Below are positions 1 through 8,424 of a stretch of DNA of 64,000 nt, piece after piece. The position numbers and the translations under genes are program-made. Origin of the DNA: Curtobacterium sp. MCBD17_013 (lineage in GTDB: Bacteria > Actinomycetota > Actinomycetes > Actinomycetales > Microbacteriaceae); the NCBI RefSeq assembly GCF_003234565.1, contig NZ_QKTU01000010.1, positions 52,825 through 116,824 on the forward strand, given 5' to 3'. The notes beneath the pieces are model-generated. The model saw only the letters and a program-made list of their open reading frames with translations. It ran no database searches and was not told where the DNA came from. Numbering within the stretch: the stretch's first letter is position 1; the number at the start of each line of letters is the position of its first letter.

Positions 1-63
1 GTCCGGGGTGCCGGTCGAGGGCAGTGTGGCCGCCTTCTGAGCGTCATTGGCAGTGTCAGTCAC
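1..63 (-). CDS. N-terminal fragment of a gene running off the window (citrate synthase is a guess)
   Basis: Only 21 codons are inside the window, reading VTDTANDAQKAATLPSTG and onward past base 1. The frame opens with GTG at 61-63. TAGGCT lies exactly six bases upstream, the same spacing seen before many other genes here, which supports this start. Actinobacterial citrate synthases often begin with similar Thr/Asp/Ala-rich residues, but the fragment is too short to identify; treat the family name as a guess. Confidence 0.4.
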   Translation of the reverse strand, partial: MTDTANDAQKAATLPSTGTPD

Positions 64-69
64 GACGAC

Positions 70-75
70 AGCCTA
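70..75 (-). promoter_or_regulatory. Predicted leaderless -10 element (TAGGCT)
   Basis: TAGGCT ends six bases before the GTG at 63, so the start codon would be at or next to +1. No Shine-Dalgarno sequence is present. Confidence 0.45.
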
Positions 76-118
76 AACCGACGACCGTGGCGCACGCGCA
101 CGGGAGGCCCGGCGCCCG

Positions 119-1267
119 TCAGCGCGGAACCGGCGACTCCGCCGCGTGGTCGGCGACCGGACCGGTCCCGGACGACCGCAACCGCACGACCGCGGCATCG
201 ATGCGCTCGTCGGTCGAGGTGAGGGCGATGCGCACGTGCGAACCACCAGCACTGCCGTAGAACGTGCCCGGTGCGACGAGGATCCCGAGTTCCGCGAGCG
301 CCGCGACCGTGGCCCAGGCGTCCTCGCCGCGCGTCGCCCAGAGGTACAGCCCGGCCTCGCTGCGGTCGATCCGGTAGCCCGCCGCCACGAGTGCCGACGC
401 CAGGCGGTCGCGCCGTCCCGCGTACCGCGCCTTCTGCTCGCGGACGTGGGCGTCGTCGGCGAGCGCGACGATCATCGCCTGCTGCACCGGCGCCGGGGGC
501 ATCATGCCGGTGTGCTTGCGGACGGCCAGGACCTCGGCCAGCACCCGCGCGTCACCCGCCACGAAGCCGGCGCGGTAGCCGGCGAGGTTCGACTGCTTGC
601 TCAGCGAGTACACGCTGAGCACGCCGTCGTGCGTGTCACCGACCACGCGGGGGTCGAGGATGCTCGGCGTCGGGGTGTCGTCGTACGGCGGCTCCCACCC
701 GAGCTCCGCGTAGCACTCGTCGCCCGCGATGACCGCGCCGAGGGCACGGGCTCGCTCGACCGCGACCCGGAGCTCCTCGATCGACAGCACGCGGCCGTCG
801 GGGTTGCCCGGCGAGTTGAGCCAGACGAGCTTCGTCGACGCCGGCCAGGACGCGGGGTCGTCGGCGGCCAACGCCTCGGCGCCGACGAGGGCCGCGCCGA
901 GCTCGTAGGTCGGGTAGGCGGCCTCGGGGAACACGACCGTGTCACCGGGGCCGATGCCGAGCCACAGCGCGAGTCCGGCGATGAACTCCTTCGACCCGAT
1001 CGTCGGCAGGACCTCGTCCGTCGTCAGGGTGATCCCCTGGCGTCGGCCGTACCAGGCGACGATGGACTCGCGCAGCGCGGGTGTCCCGGCCACCTGCGGG
1101 TAGGCATGGGCGTCCGTGGCGTCAGCGAGAGCGCGACGGACGAGCTCGGGCGTCGGGTCCACGGGCGACCCGACGCTCAGGTCGACGATGCCGTCCGGGT
1201 GGCCGCTCGCGCGATCCTTCGCGGCGGCGAGCTGGTCCCAGGGGAAGTCCGGCAGGTCGAGCGGCAC
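119..1267 (-). CDS. dapC: Succinyldiaminopimelate aminotransferase
   Basis: A 382-residue fold-type I PLP aminotransferase. DapC moves an amino group from glutamate to N-succinyl-2-amino-6-oxopimelate in the lysine/diaminopimelate pathway, which feeds peptidoglycan synthesis in the cytoplasm. The N-terminus (LPDFPWDQLAAAKDRA) and the motifs SPGNPDGRVLS and VYSLSKQSNLAGYRAGF fit actinobacterial DapC, with the PLP lysine at about K224. Length is normal. The ATG lies 3 bases after the ferredoxin stop, so fdxA and dapC are one transcription unit; this fdxA-dapC pair is common in actinobacteria. Another class I aminotransferase role is possible but less likely. Confidence 0.9.
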   Translation of the reverse strand: MPLDLPDFPWDQLAAAKDRASGHPDGIVDLSVGSPVDPTPELVRRALADATDAHAYPQVAGTPALRESIVAWYGRRQGITLTTDEVLPTIGSKEFIAGLALWLGIGPGDTVVFPEAAYPTYELGAALVGAEALAADDPASWPASTKLVWLNSPGNPDGRVLSIEELRVAVERARALGAVIAGDECYAELGWEPPYDDTPTPSILDPRVVGDTHDGVLSVYSLSKQSNLAGYRAGFVAGDARVLAEVLAVRKHTGMMPPAPVQQAMIVALADDAHVREQKARYAGRRDRLASALVAAGYRIDRSEAGLYLWATRGEDAWATVAALAELGILVAPGTFYGSAGGSHVRIALTSTDERIDAAVVRLRSSGTGPVADHAAESPVPR

Positions 1268-1270
1268 GGG

Positions 1271-1588
1271 TCAGCCCCGCGGCGGCTCGGCGAGCACGAC
1301 CGGGTGGTCCTGGTGGATCACACCGACCTTGGCGGCGCCGCCCGGCGACCCGATCTCCTGGAAGAACTCGACGTTCGCCTTGTAGTAGTCCGCCCACTCC
1401 TCGGGGAGGTCGTCCTCGTAGTAGATGGCCTCCACCGGGCACACCGGCTCACACGCACCGCAGTCGACGCACTCGTCGGGGTGGATGTAGAGCGAGCGGT
1501 CGCCCTCGTAGATGCAGTCGACCGGGCACTCGTCGATGCAGGCGCGGTCCTTGACGTCCACACAGGGCTGGGCGATCACGTACGTCAC
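1271..1588 (-). CDS. fdxA: Seven-iron ferredoxin (3Fe-4S plus 4Fe-4S)
   Basis: A 105-residue soluble electron carrier. The Cys pattern matches 7Fe ferredoxins of the Azotobacter FdI type: C9, C17 and C50 for the 3Fe-4S cluster, C21, C40, C43 and C46 for the 4Fe-4S cluster, and an extra C25. The motif ECVDCGACEPVCPVEAI is intact. The start is GTG at 1586-1588; a -10 candidate TAGACT and a GAAGGGA Shine-Dalgarno sequence lie upstream. It is first gene of the fdxA-dapC unit. The redox partner cannot be read from the sequence. Confidence 0.92.
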   Translation of the reverse strand: MTYVIAQPCVDVKDRACIDECPVDCIYEGDRSLYIHPDECVDCGACEPVCPVEAIYYEDDLPEEWADYYKANVEFFQEIGSPGGAAKVGVIHQDHPVVLAEPPRG

Positions 1589-1625
1589 GGTTCTTCGGTG
1601 TCCCTTCGAGGCGGCAGCGTCGAGT

Positions 1626-2888
1626 CTACTCCGGGCGGGTGAGCGTCCCCGCCGTCGGCGCCGTGGCGTCGACGGTGGCCGGACCGCGCTCTCGGCCGTC
1701 GGCGGGAACCGTGCCCGCCGGCGGAGCGCCGCGAGGGGGCAACGACGGCCACGCGAGCACGAGCATCGCGATCACGGCCGGCCCGAACGTCCACACGTAC
1801 CCGGCCGTGTTCGCGAGGACGAGCGGCGAACTCGTCCCGCCGACCGCCACGAGCACCTGGGTGACGAGCAGGACCCCGAGCGCCGCCGCCGTCACCATCC
1901 ACCGGGAGCGGAAGACGAGCCGGACGCCGAGCAGCAGGCACGCGACGAGCAGCGTCGTGATCACCATGCCGACCGGGAGGCTCCCCAGGGTCTGCTGGTG
2001 GGTGATCGTGCCGAGGCCGCCGACCACGGCCCCCGCTGCGAGCGCGGCGACGACGAGCAGTGACTGCACCCCCCGGCCGTGCTCGGCGAACGTCTGCGCC
2101 GCCGGCGCTGCGGGTGGCGCGTCGTGCCGGAAGCCCTCGCGCGCGGGCGCCTCGAGCCGTGCGCCGTGCGGCATGACGTACGTCAGGCGCTCGGGCTGCT
2201 CGGGGTCGAGGGGATCGACCGTGAGCTGGCTCCGGTACTGCTCGAGCGCGGCACGCACCCGGGGGCGCACCGGCAGCACGTCGACGACGAGGTCGGCCTG
2301 ACCGCTGTCGGCGTCGACGATGATCGAGAACGGGACGTCCTCGGCACGGGCGGCGTACCGGGCAGCCGCATGCACCCGCACGTGGTCCGGGTGTCCGTAC
2401 CCGCCGTCGTCCGCGTAGCTGACCACGGCATCGGCACCCGTCGAGCGGATCGCCGCGCGGACGTCGTCGACGACCTCCCCGAGGTCCGCCGCGGTGAGCG
2501 AGTCGGCCGGCGCGTCCTCGGCGGCCGTCGCCCGCCCGTCCGCGGCCCACCGCATGCCGGAGTCGCTGTACCGACGCGGCGGCAGGTCCGTGGGACGGGC
2601 GCCGGGGCCGCCGAGCCACAGGTGCCGAGGCCCGCCGAGCGCGGCGAGCGCGGCCGCGATCTCGGTCTCGCGGTGCGCGGCGACCCGGGGCGCGTCGCCG
2701 AAGAGCGGCGCGAGCGCCGGCGTGAGCATCTCGCCGCGTTCACCCCGCGTCGCGGTGAGCACCGTCACGTCGGCACCGAGTTCGACCAGGGTCGCGATCG
2801 TGCCCCCGGTCGCCAACGTCTCGTCGTCGGGGTGGGCGTGGACGAACAGGACACGCTCGGGGCGCGTCGCCGGGGTGGGCGTGGACAT
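1626..2888 (-). CDS. mshB: PIG-L family deacetylase, MshB-like, fused to a C-terminal membrane domain
   Basis: A 420-residue protein. Residues 12-240 form a GlcNAc-PI de-N-acetylase domain with AHPDDE at 18-23 and HPDHVRVH further on, the zinc-binding set of MshB. MshB removes acetate from GlcNAc-Ins in mycothiol biosynthesis. After about residue 260 come roughly four hydrophobic segments (LLVVAALAAGAVVGGLG through WTFGPAVIAMLVLAW), so the product should be membrane-anchored; the classical enzyme is about 300 residues and soluble. The ATG at 2888 follows TACCCT by eight bases. A Mca homologue lies at 61854-62735, so both mycothiol hydrolase types are present. The exact substrate is inferred from family. 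Confidence 0.75.
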   Translation of the reverse strand: MSTPTPATRPERVLFVHAHPDDETLATGGTIATLVELGADVTVLTATRGERGEMLTPALAPLFGDAPRVAAHRETEIAAALAALGGPRHLWLGGPGARPTDLPPRRYSDSGMRWAADGRATAAEDAPADSLTAADLGEVVDDVRAAIRSTGADAVVSYADDGGYGHPDHVRVHAAARYAARAEDVPFSIIVDADSGQADLVVDVLPVRPRVRAALEQYRSQLTVDPLDPEQPERLTYVMPHGARLEAPAREGFRHDAPPAAPAAQTFAEHGRGVQSLLVVAALAAGAVVGGLGTITHQQTLGSLPVGMVITTLLVACLLLGVRLVFRSRWMVTAAALGVLLVTQVLVAVGGTSSPLVLANTAGYVWTFGPAVIAMLVLAWPSLPPRGAPPAGTVPADGRERGPATVDATAPTAGTLTRPE

Positions 2889-2950
2889 CGCCACCCAGGG
2901 TACGGGATCGGCTGGGATCGGCTCGGTGGCGGAGCGCCGCCGGACGGCGG

Positions 2951-3538
2951 TCAGCGCGGGGTGACGATGTACGTCGCGGTCACGCCGTCGTGGCCGGTCG
3001 AGAAGGCGAGCACCACGCGGTACCGGTCGCTCCGGAAGAGGCCGAACGCGCTGCGGGCGTCGCTCCGCACGGCACCGTCCGCGAAGCCGTCCGCGGTGAG
3101 CCGAGCGTGTGCCGTCGTGAACTCCGCGACCGAGGCGACGCGGACCTGCACCACCCAGCCCGACCCGGCGGGTCCGCTCCCCCCGCCGAGGACCGTGCCG
3201 TCGACGAGCGGGACGGCGTGGGTCGGGAACCCGGCGGGGACCGCACCGTCGGTCGTCACCGCCGCGCCCCGCAGGGCGGCGTCGAGCGCGCCGTCGATGC
3301 CGCCGGCCACCTGCCGCATCCCGCGCTGGATCGAACCGCCCGTGACGCCCTGGAGGCCCGACCGGACGCCCGACGCCACCGACGACGCGACCGCCGTCCC
3401 GACCCCCGAGACGCGGTCGGTGATCCCGGCGCAACCCGTCAGCCCGACGGCGAGGACCGCCAGGACCGCGGCCGTCGGCACGACCCGCGGTCGCGCCGCA
3501 CGGCGATGCGCCCGGCCGGAACGCGGCGTGCGCGACAT
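2951..3538 (-). CDS. Hypothetical lipoprotein
   Basis: A 195-residue predicted lipoprotein: an Arg-rich N-terminus, a hydrophobic stretch and the lipobox LTGC with the lipidated cysteine at about C36. The mature part starts with a Val/Ser/Gly-rich low-complexity segment, followed by a compact domain I do not recognise. Its start codon overlaps the stop of the upstream amidohydrolase by one base (TGATG), so it is probably translationally coupled to that gene and co-transcribed. Function unknown. Confidence 0.75.
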   Translation of the reverse strand: MSRTPRSGRAHRRAARPRVVPTAAVLAVLAVGLTGCAGITDRVSGVGTAVASSVASGVRSGLQGVTGGSIQRGMRQVAGGIDGALDAALRGAAVTTDGAVPAGFPTHAVPLVDGTVLGGGSGPAGSGWVVQVRVASVAEFTTAHARLTADGFADGAVRSDARSAFGLFRSDRYRVVLAFSTGHDGVTATYIVTPR

Positions 3539-4731
3539 CAGGCGAGCCAGGCCCGGGTCGCCGCGACGAAGGCGCCCACCCCGACCGGGATCGACGCCTC
3601 GGCGAGCGGGGCGAAGAACGGCGAGTGGTTCGTCGGGACCTCGGCGCCGTCGGCGAACAGCGCCGGGTCCGTCGTGCCCGTGAACCAGTACACGATGGGG
3701 GCCTCGGCCGCCGTCGCGAGGTCGCCGACGTCCTCGCTCGCCATGCCGAGCACCGAGTCACCGGCCACGAGCGACGGCACGACCCCCTCGAGGGCGGCCA
3801 GCACGCGCCCGGCGGCGTCGGCGTCGTTCACGAGGACGTTCGCGCCGGGCCGCACCCGGACGAGCGGCTCGTCGAGGCCGCCCGCCGCCGATTCCGCCGC
3901 GACGATCCGGCGCACCGCCTGCTCGACCTGGTGCCGGGTGTCGTCGGTCTGGGCACGCGTGCTCACCTCGATCGTCACCTCGTCGGGGATGATGTTGGCG
4001 CGGGTGCCACCGTGGATGCTGCCGACGGTGACGACCGCGGCCTGCCGGGGACCGACCTCCCGGGCGACGACCGACTGCAGCCGTACGACCGCCGACGCGG
4101 CGGCGACCACCGGGTCACGGGTCGTCTGCGGCGCGGAGCCGTGGCCGCCCCGGCCGCGGAACGTGATCGTGAACCGGTCGCTCGCGGCCATCACCGGCCC
4201 GGACCCGACCGTCACCCGTCCGACCGGCTCGGGCGCGGTGTGCTGCCCGAGCACGACGTCGGGGCGGGGGACGCGACCGACCAGGTCGTCGTCGACCATC
4301 GCGCGGGCACCGCCGATGACCTCCTCGGCCGGCTGGAACACCGCGACGACGGTCCCCGCCCACGAGTCCCGCGTCGCGATGAGCCGCTCGAGCGCACCGA
4401 GCAGCCAGGTCATGTGCAGGTCGTGACCGCAGGCGTGCATCGTGCGGGTCTCGGAGCCGTCCTCGTCGACGGCGGTGTGGACGCTCGCGTACGCCAGGCC
4501 CGTTCGCTCCTCGACCGGCAGGCCGTCCATGTCGGCGCGGAGCCACACCACCGGGCCGGCAGCGTTCTCGAGGACCGCGACCACGCCCGTGCCACCGACC
4601 CCCGTGGTCGGTTCGAGGCCGAGCGATCGGAGATGGTCCGCGACGACACCGGCGGTCCGGTGCTCGGCGAACGCGAGCTCGGGGTGCGCGTGCAGGTCGC
4701 GGTAGATGTCGAACAGCGGGAGCGTCGTCAC
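3538..4731 (-). CDS. M20-family amidohydrolase
   Basis: A 397-residue zinc amidohydrolase of the M20D group (hippurate hydrolase, N-acyl amino acid or IAA-conjugate hydrolase type). Signatures are DLHAHPELAFAEHRTA near the N-terminus, WLRADMDGLPVEE, THACGHDLHM-type metal ligands, QPAEEVIGGA with the catalytic Glu pair, and GQHTAPEPVG. The substrate cannot be assigned. A longer ATG start exists at 4770, but the GTG at 4731 has TACGGT six bases upstream and gives the normal family N-terminus, so it was chosen. It is coupled to the downstream lipoprotein gene. Confidence 0.85.
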   Translation of the reverse strand: MTTLPLFDIYRDLHAHPELAFAEHRTAGVVADHLRSLGLEPTTGVGGTGVVAVLENAAGPVVWLRADMDGLPVEERTGLAYASVHTAVDEDGSETRTMHACGHDLHMTWLLGALERLIATRDSWAGTVVAVFQPAEEVIGGARAMVDDDLVGRVPRPDVVLGQHTAPEPVGRVTVGSGPVMAASDRFTITFRGRGGHGSAPQTTRDPVVAAASAVVRLQSVVAREVGPRQAAVVTVGSIHGGTRANIIPDEVTIEVSTRAQTDDTRHQVEQAVRRIVAAESAAGGLDEPLVRVRPGANVLVNDADAAGRVLAALEGVVPSLVAGDSVLGMASEDVGDLATAAEAPIVYWFTGTTDPALFADGAEVPTNHSPFFAPLAEASIPVGVGAFVAATRAWLA

Positions 4732-4737
4732 CCGACA

Positions 4738-4743
4738 ACCGTA
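4738..4743 (-). promoter_or_regulatory. Predicted leaderless -10 element (TACGGT)
   Basis: TACGGT lies six bases before the GTG at 4731. It decides the start of the amidohydrolase, because the upstream ATG at 4770 would place this promoter inside the gene. Confidence 0.5.
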
Positions 4744-4844
4744 ACCGGCTGCCGTCGACGCGACGGGCATCTCGTCCGGGAACGACGACGCCCGCCGGCT
4801 CCGGAGGGGCCGACGGGCGTCGTCGTGTGCGGAGGGACCGCGGC

Positions 4845-6767
4845 TCAGGCGTCCTGGCGCTTGAGGCGCGCCGTGGCCCGGGCCCGGGACTGGGCGTCGA
4901 GCTCGACCTTGCGGATCCGGACGGCGTCGGGGGTGACCTCGACGCACTCGTCCTCGCGCGCGAACTCGAGGCACTCCTCGAGCGAGAGCTGCCGGGACGG
5001 CGTCATCGACTCGAACGTGTCGGCCGTGGACGACCGCATGTTCGTGAGCTTCTTCTCCTTGGTGATGTTGACGTCCATGTCGTCGGCGCGCGAGTTCTCG
5101 CCGATGACCATGCCCTCGTAGACCTCCTCGGTCGGGTTGACGAAGAACGTCATCCGCTCCTGGAGGTTCGTGATCGCGAACGGGGTCACGACGCCGGCGC
5201 GGTCGGAGACGATCGAGCCGTTGACGCGCGTCTGGATGGGGCCGGCCCACTCGCCGTACCCGTGCGAGATCGCGTTCGCGATGCCCGTGCCGCGGGTCTC
5301 GGTGAGGAAGGCGGTGCGGAAGCCGATGAGCCCACGCGACGGGACGATGAACTCCATGCGCACCCAGCCCGTGCCGTGGTTCGTCATGTTCTCCATGCGA
5401 CCCTTGCGCGCGGCCATGAGCTGCGTGATCGCGCCGAGGTACTCCTCGGGCGTGTCGATCGTCATGTGCTCGTACGGCTCCTGGAGCTTGCCGTTCTCGT
5501 CACGCCGGGTGACGACCTGCGGCTTGCCGACCGTGAGCTCGTAGCCCTCGCGCCGCATCTGCTCGACGAGGATCGCCAGGGCGAGCTCGCCGCGGCCCTG
5601 GACCTCCCACGCGTCGGGACGGCCAATGTCGACGACCCGGAGCGAGACGTTGCCGACGAGCTCGCGGTCGAGGCGGTCCTTGACCATGCGCGCGGTGAGC
5701 TTGTGCCCCTTGACCTTCCCGACGAGCGGGCTCGTGTTCGTGCCGATCGTCATGGAGATCGCGGGATCGTCGACCGTGATGGTCGGCAGCGGGCGGACGT
5801 CCTCGGGGTCGGTCAAGGTCTCGCCGATGGTGATGGTGTCGAACCCGGCGACGGCGACGATGTCACCCGGGCCGGCCGACTCGGCGGGGAACCGGTCGAG
5901 CGCCTTCGTGATGAGGAGCTCCGTGATGCGGGCGTTCACGACCGAGCCGTCGTGCTTGACCCACGCGACGGTCTGCCCCTTCTTCATGGTGCCGTGGAAG
6001 ATGCGGAGCAGCGCGAGACGACCGAGGAACGGCGAGGCGTCGAGGTTCGTGACGTGCGCCTGCAGCGGGTGGGTGTCGTCGAACGTCGGCGCCGGGACGT
6101 GCTGGAGGATCGCCTCGAACAGCGGCTCGAGGTCGTCGTTGTCGGGCAGGGTGCCGTCGGCGGGCTTGTTGCGGCTCGCGGCACCGTTCCGGCCGGACGC
6201 GTAGACGACCGGGACGTCGAGGATGGCGTCGAGGTCGAGGTCGTCGACCTCGTCCGAGAGGTCCGACGCCAGCCCGAGCAGGAGGTCCTGGGACTCGGCG
6301 ACGACCTCGTCGATGCGCGAGTCGGGACGGTCCGTCTTGTTGACCAGCAGGATCACGGGGAGCTTCGCCGCGAGCGCCTTGCGGAGCACGAAGCGCGTCT
6401 GGGGCAGCGGGCCCTCGGACGCGTCCACGAGCAGGACGACGCCGTCGACCATCGAGAGGCCGCGCTCGACCTCGCCACCGAAGTCGGCGTGGCCCGGGGT
6501 GTCGATCACGTTGATCGTGATGCGTCCGCCGTCGTTGAACTCGGCCGCGTGGATCCCGTTGTAGAGCACCGAGGTGTTCTTCGCGAGGATGGTGATGCCC
6601 TTCTCGCGCTCGAGGTCGTTCGAGTCCATCATCCGGTCCTCGCCCTCGAAGTGGGCGTCGAACGAGTTGGTCTGCGTGAGCATGGCATCGACCAGGGTGG
6701 TCTTGCCGTGATCGACGTGTGCCACGATGGCGACGTTGCGCAGGTCGGACCGGGTGGCGAGCGCCAT
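4845..6767 (-). CDS. typA: Ribosome-associated translational GTPase TypA/BipA
   Basis: A 640-residue translational GTPase of the EF-G/LepA superfamily. The G1 motif AHVDHGKTT is at 16-24, DTPGHADFGG forms G3 and NKTDRPDSR is G4. BipA-specific C-terminal sequence follows (RGRGELALAILVEQMRREGYEL, PSRGLIGFRTAFLTETRGTG). BipA binds 70S ribosomes and affects 50S assembly and stress responses. Length is normal. A Shine-Dalgarno sequence AAGGAAG precedes the ATG by about seven bases. The CPBP protease gene is divergent. Confidence 0.97.
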   Translation of the reverse strand: MALATRSDLRNVAIVAHVDHGKTTLVDAMLTQTNSFDAHFEGEDRMMDSNDLEREKGITILAKNTSVLYNGIHAAEFNDGGRITINVIDTPGHADFGGEVERGLSMVDGVVLLVDASEGPLPQTRFVLRKALAAKLPVILLVNKTDRPDSRIDEVVAESQDLLLGLASDLSDEVDDLDLDAILDVPVVYASGRNGAASRNKPADGTLPDNDDLEPLFEAILQHVPAPTFDDTHPLQAHVTNLDASPFLGRLALLRIFHGTMKKGQTVAWVKHDGSVVNARITELLITKALDRFPAESAGPGDIVAVAGFDTITIGETLTDPEDVRPLPTITVDDPAISMTIGTNTSPLVGKVKGHKLTARMVKDRLDRELVGNVSLRVVDIGRPDAWEVQGRGELALAILVEQMRREGYELTVGKPQVVTRRDENGKLQEPYEHMTIDTPEEYLGAITQLMAARKGRMENMTNHGTGWVRMEFIVPSRGLIGFRTAFLTETRGTGIANAISHGYGEWAGPIQTRVNGSIVSDRAGVVTPFAITNLQERMTFFVNPTEEVYEGMVIGENSRADDMDVNITKEKKLTNMRSSTADTFESMTPSRQLSLEECLEFAREDECVEVTPDAVRIRKVELDAQSRARATARLKRQDA

Positions 6768-6853
6768 ACAGGACTTCCTTAGAGCGTGAGGGAGAGGATC
6801 GGGCAGAATGCCCGGCGTCCGAGTCTACCGGGCGCGGACGACCCGGAGGGACC

Positions 6854-7654
6854 TTGGACGAGGACGTCGACACGCCCACCGCGAACACCGCTCCGCCGAC
6901 GTCCCGCGGCCGGCTCGCCGCCGAGGTCGTCATCGTCCTCGCCCTGTCACTCGGGGCGAGCGCCGTGTACTCGATCGTCGAGATCGTCGACGACCTGACG
7001 AAGACCACGGCGCTGGCGTCGCAGACGACGACGCTGAACACGTCGCAGGACGACCGCTCGCTCTTCGACCTGCTCGACCAGCTCATCGGCGTCGCCGTGG
7101 ACCTGGCGCCGGTCGCGCTCGTCGCGTTCCTGCTCTGGCGGAGCGCGCGACCACACCTGGCGCGGCTGGGGATCGACCGCTTCCGCCCGCGTGCGGACCT
7201 CGGGGGCGCCGCAGGTCTGGCCCTGCTCATCGGCGTCCCGGGGCTCGGCCTGTACTTCGCCGGACGGGCGCTCGGCATCACGGTCGACGTCGTGCCCACC
7301 GCGCTCGGCACGTACTGGTGGACGGTCCCGGTGCTCCTGCTGTCGGCGATCCGCTCCGGCCTGCAAGAGGAGGTGATCGTCGTCGGTTACCTGTACGAGC
7401 GCCTCGGCCGGCTCGGGTGGGGCCGCTGGACGGTGATCACGTCGACGGCGGTCCTCCGCGGCAGCTACCACCTGTACCAGGGCTTCGGCGCGTTCGTCGG
7501 CAACGCCGTGATGGGCATCGTGTTCGGCTGGGTGTACACGCGGTGGGGGCGGCTCCTGCCGCTCGTGATCACGCACTGCCTGCTCGACGCCGCGGTGTTC
7601 GTCGGCTACCCGTACGTCGCGTCGGCGTTCCCACACCTCTTCGGTGCGCACTGA
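6854..7654 (+). CDS. CPBP-family intramembrane protease
   Basis: A 266-residue multi-pass membrane protein of the CPBP (CAAX protease/bacteriocin-processing) family. Motif 1 is EEVIVVGYL, motif 2 is SYHLYQGFG and a third histidine lies in THCLLDA. The usual Arg of EExxxR is replaced by Val here, which I recall also in some actinobacterial members. About seven to eight hydrophobic segments are visible. I chose the TTG at 6854 because GGAGG at 6845-6849 is well placed and no ATG or GTG in frame is near; upstream codons lack any sign of a real N-terminus. Its substrate is unknown. Confidence 0.8.
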   Translation: MDEDVDTPTANTAPPTSRGRLAAEVVIVLALSLGASAVYSIVEIVDDLTKTTALASQTTTLNTSQDDRSLFDLLDQLIGVAVDLAPVALVAFLLWRSARPHLARLGIDRFRPRADLGGAAGLALLIGVPGLGLYFAGRALGITVDVVPTALGTYWWTVPVLLLSAIRSGLQEEVIVVGYLYERLGRLGWGRWTVITSTAVLRGSYHLYQGFGAFVGNAVMGIVFGWVYTRWGRLLPLVITHCLLDAAVFVGYPYVASAFPHLFGAH

Positions 7655-7774
7655 CCGCTCCGTCGATCGGTTCGGCGCCCACCGACCGCGCATCGGATCG
7701 GCCGAGACACCGGCGACGGCCCCAGATCGAGGGGGTTTCGCAGGTCAGCGGTCCAGTGAGCGCCCGAGGACGCC

Positions 7775-7780
7775 TACCGT
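7775..7780 (+). promoter_or_regulatory. Predicted leaderless -10 element (TACCGT)
   Basis: TACCGT is followed by six bases (GGAGGC) and the ATG of the peroxiredoxin gene at 7787. Confidence 0.5.
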
Positions 7781-7786
7781 GGAGGC

Positions 7787-8266
7787 ATGGCGATCCCCGG
7801 CGTCGGCGAGCTGGCTCCCGACTTCACCCTCCCCGGCACGCTCCTGCGCCGCGGAGAGCGGACCGACGACGCCTACTCGCTGCGCGCGCAGATCGGCCGG
7901 ACCGTCGTGCTCGCCTTCTACCCCGGGGACGCGACGCCCGTGTGCACGGCGCAGATGTGCAGCTACGAGCGTGACCTCGACGAGTTCCTGGAGCTCGGGG
8001 CCATCGTCTGGGGGGTCAGTCGCCAGGGACTCGACTCGCACGAGTCGTTCGCCCGCGGGGCTTCGCTGTCGTTCCCGCTGCTCGCCGACACCGCGGGCGA
8101 GGTCGTCCGTGCGTACGGTGTCCGAGCCCCGGGCGTCGGTGTCCGGCGCTCGGTGTTCGTGATCGGCCCGGACGGGGTCGTGCGGTGGCGCCACGTCGGC
8201 CTCGTCGGCATGCGGTTCCCGAAGGCCTCGACCATCCGCGAGCACGTCGAGGCGCTCGTCGCCTGA
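7787..8266 (+). CDS. Thiol peroxidase of the Bcp/AhpC-TSA peroxiredoxin family
   Basis: A 159-residue peroxiredoxin that reduces hydrogen peroxide or organic hydroperoxides in the cytoplasm. The active-site loop is FYPGDATPVCTAQMCSYERD, with T50, the peroxidatic C53 and a second cysteine C58 five residues later. That spacing matches atypical two-Cys Bcp proteins, in which the second Cys resolves the sulfenic acid. The reductant is probably thioredoxin or a mycothiol-linked system (inference). A weak hairpin (8276-8300, 7-bp stem) follows the stop. Confidence 0.9.
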   Translation: MAIPGVGELAPDFTLPGTLLRRGERTDDAYSLRAQIGRTVVLAFYPGDATPVCTAQMCSYERDLDEFLELGAIVWGVSRQGLDSHESFARGASLSFPLLADTAGEVVRAYGVRAPGVGVRRSVFVIGPDGVVRWRHVGLVGMRFPKASTIREHVEALVA

Positions 8267-8388
8267 GGGCCAGGACCGGAACCCGCGACCCCCGTTCCGG
8301 CGCCCACCGCTCCGCCGGGGCGGCACCGCCGACGCGCGGTGTTCCACTGGACACGGCGCGCCCGGGATGACGTCTTCGACCGGGGGGC

Positions 8389-8418
8389 TTGACACCCGAA
8401 CGGGGGGTACCCGTTAAT
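8389..8418 (+). promoter_or_regulatory. Strong sigma-A-type promoter of the orphan transcript
   Basis: A perfect -35 TTGACA at 8389-8394 and a -10 GTTAAT at 8413-8418 are separated by 18 bases. Consensus -35 boxes are rare in this window. Transcription should begin near 8425. Confidence 0.55.
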
Positions 8419-8424
8419 TGGTAT

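Noticed and set aside
146..1642. Long plus-strand open frames opposite dapC, typA, dppA and many others
   Set aside because: They are antisense shadows caused by high GC at third positions; composition is Arg/Val/Gly-rich and no motifs are present.
4732..4770. ATG start at 4770 for the amidohydrolase
   Set aside because: It would place a good TACGGT promoter element inside the gene and add residues without family similarity.
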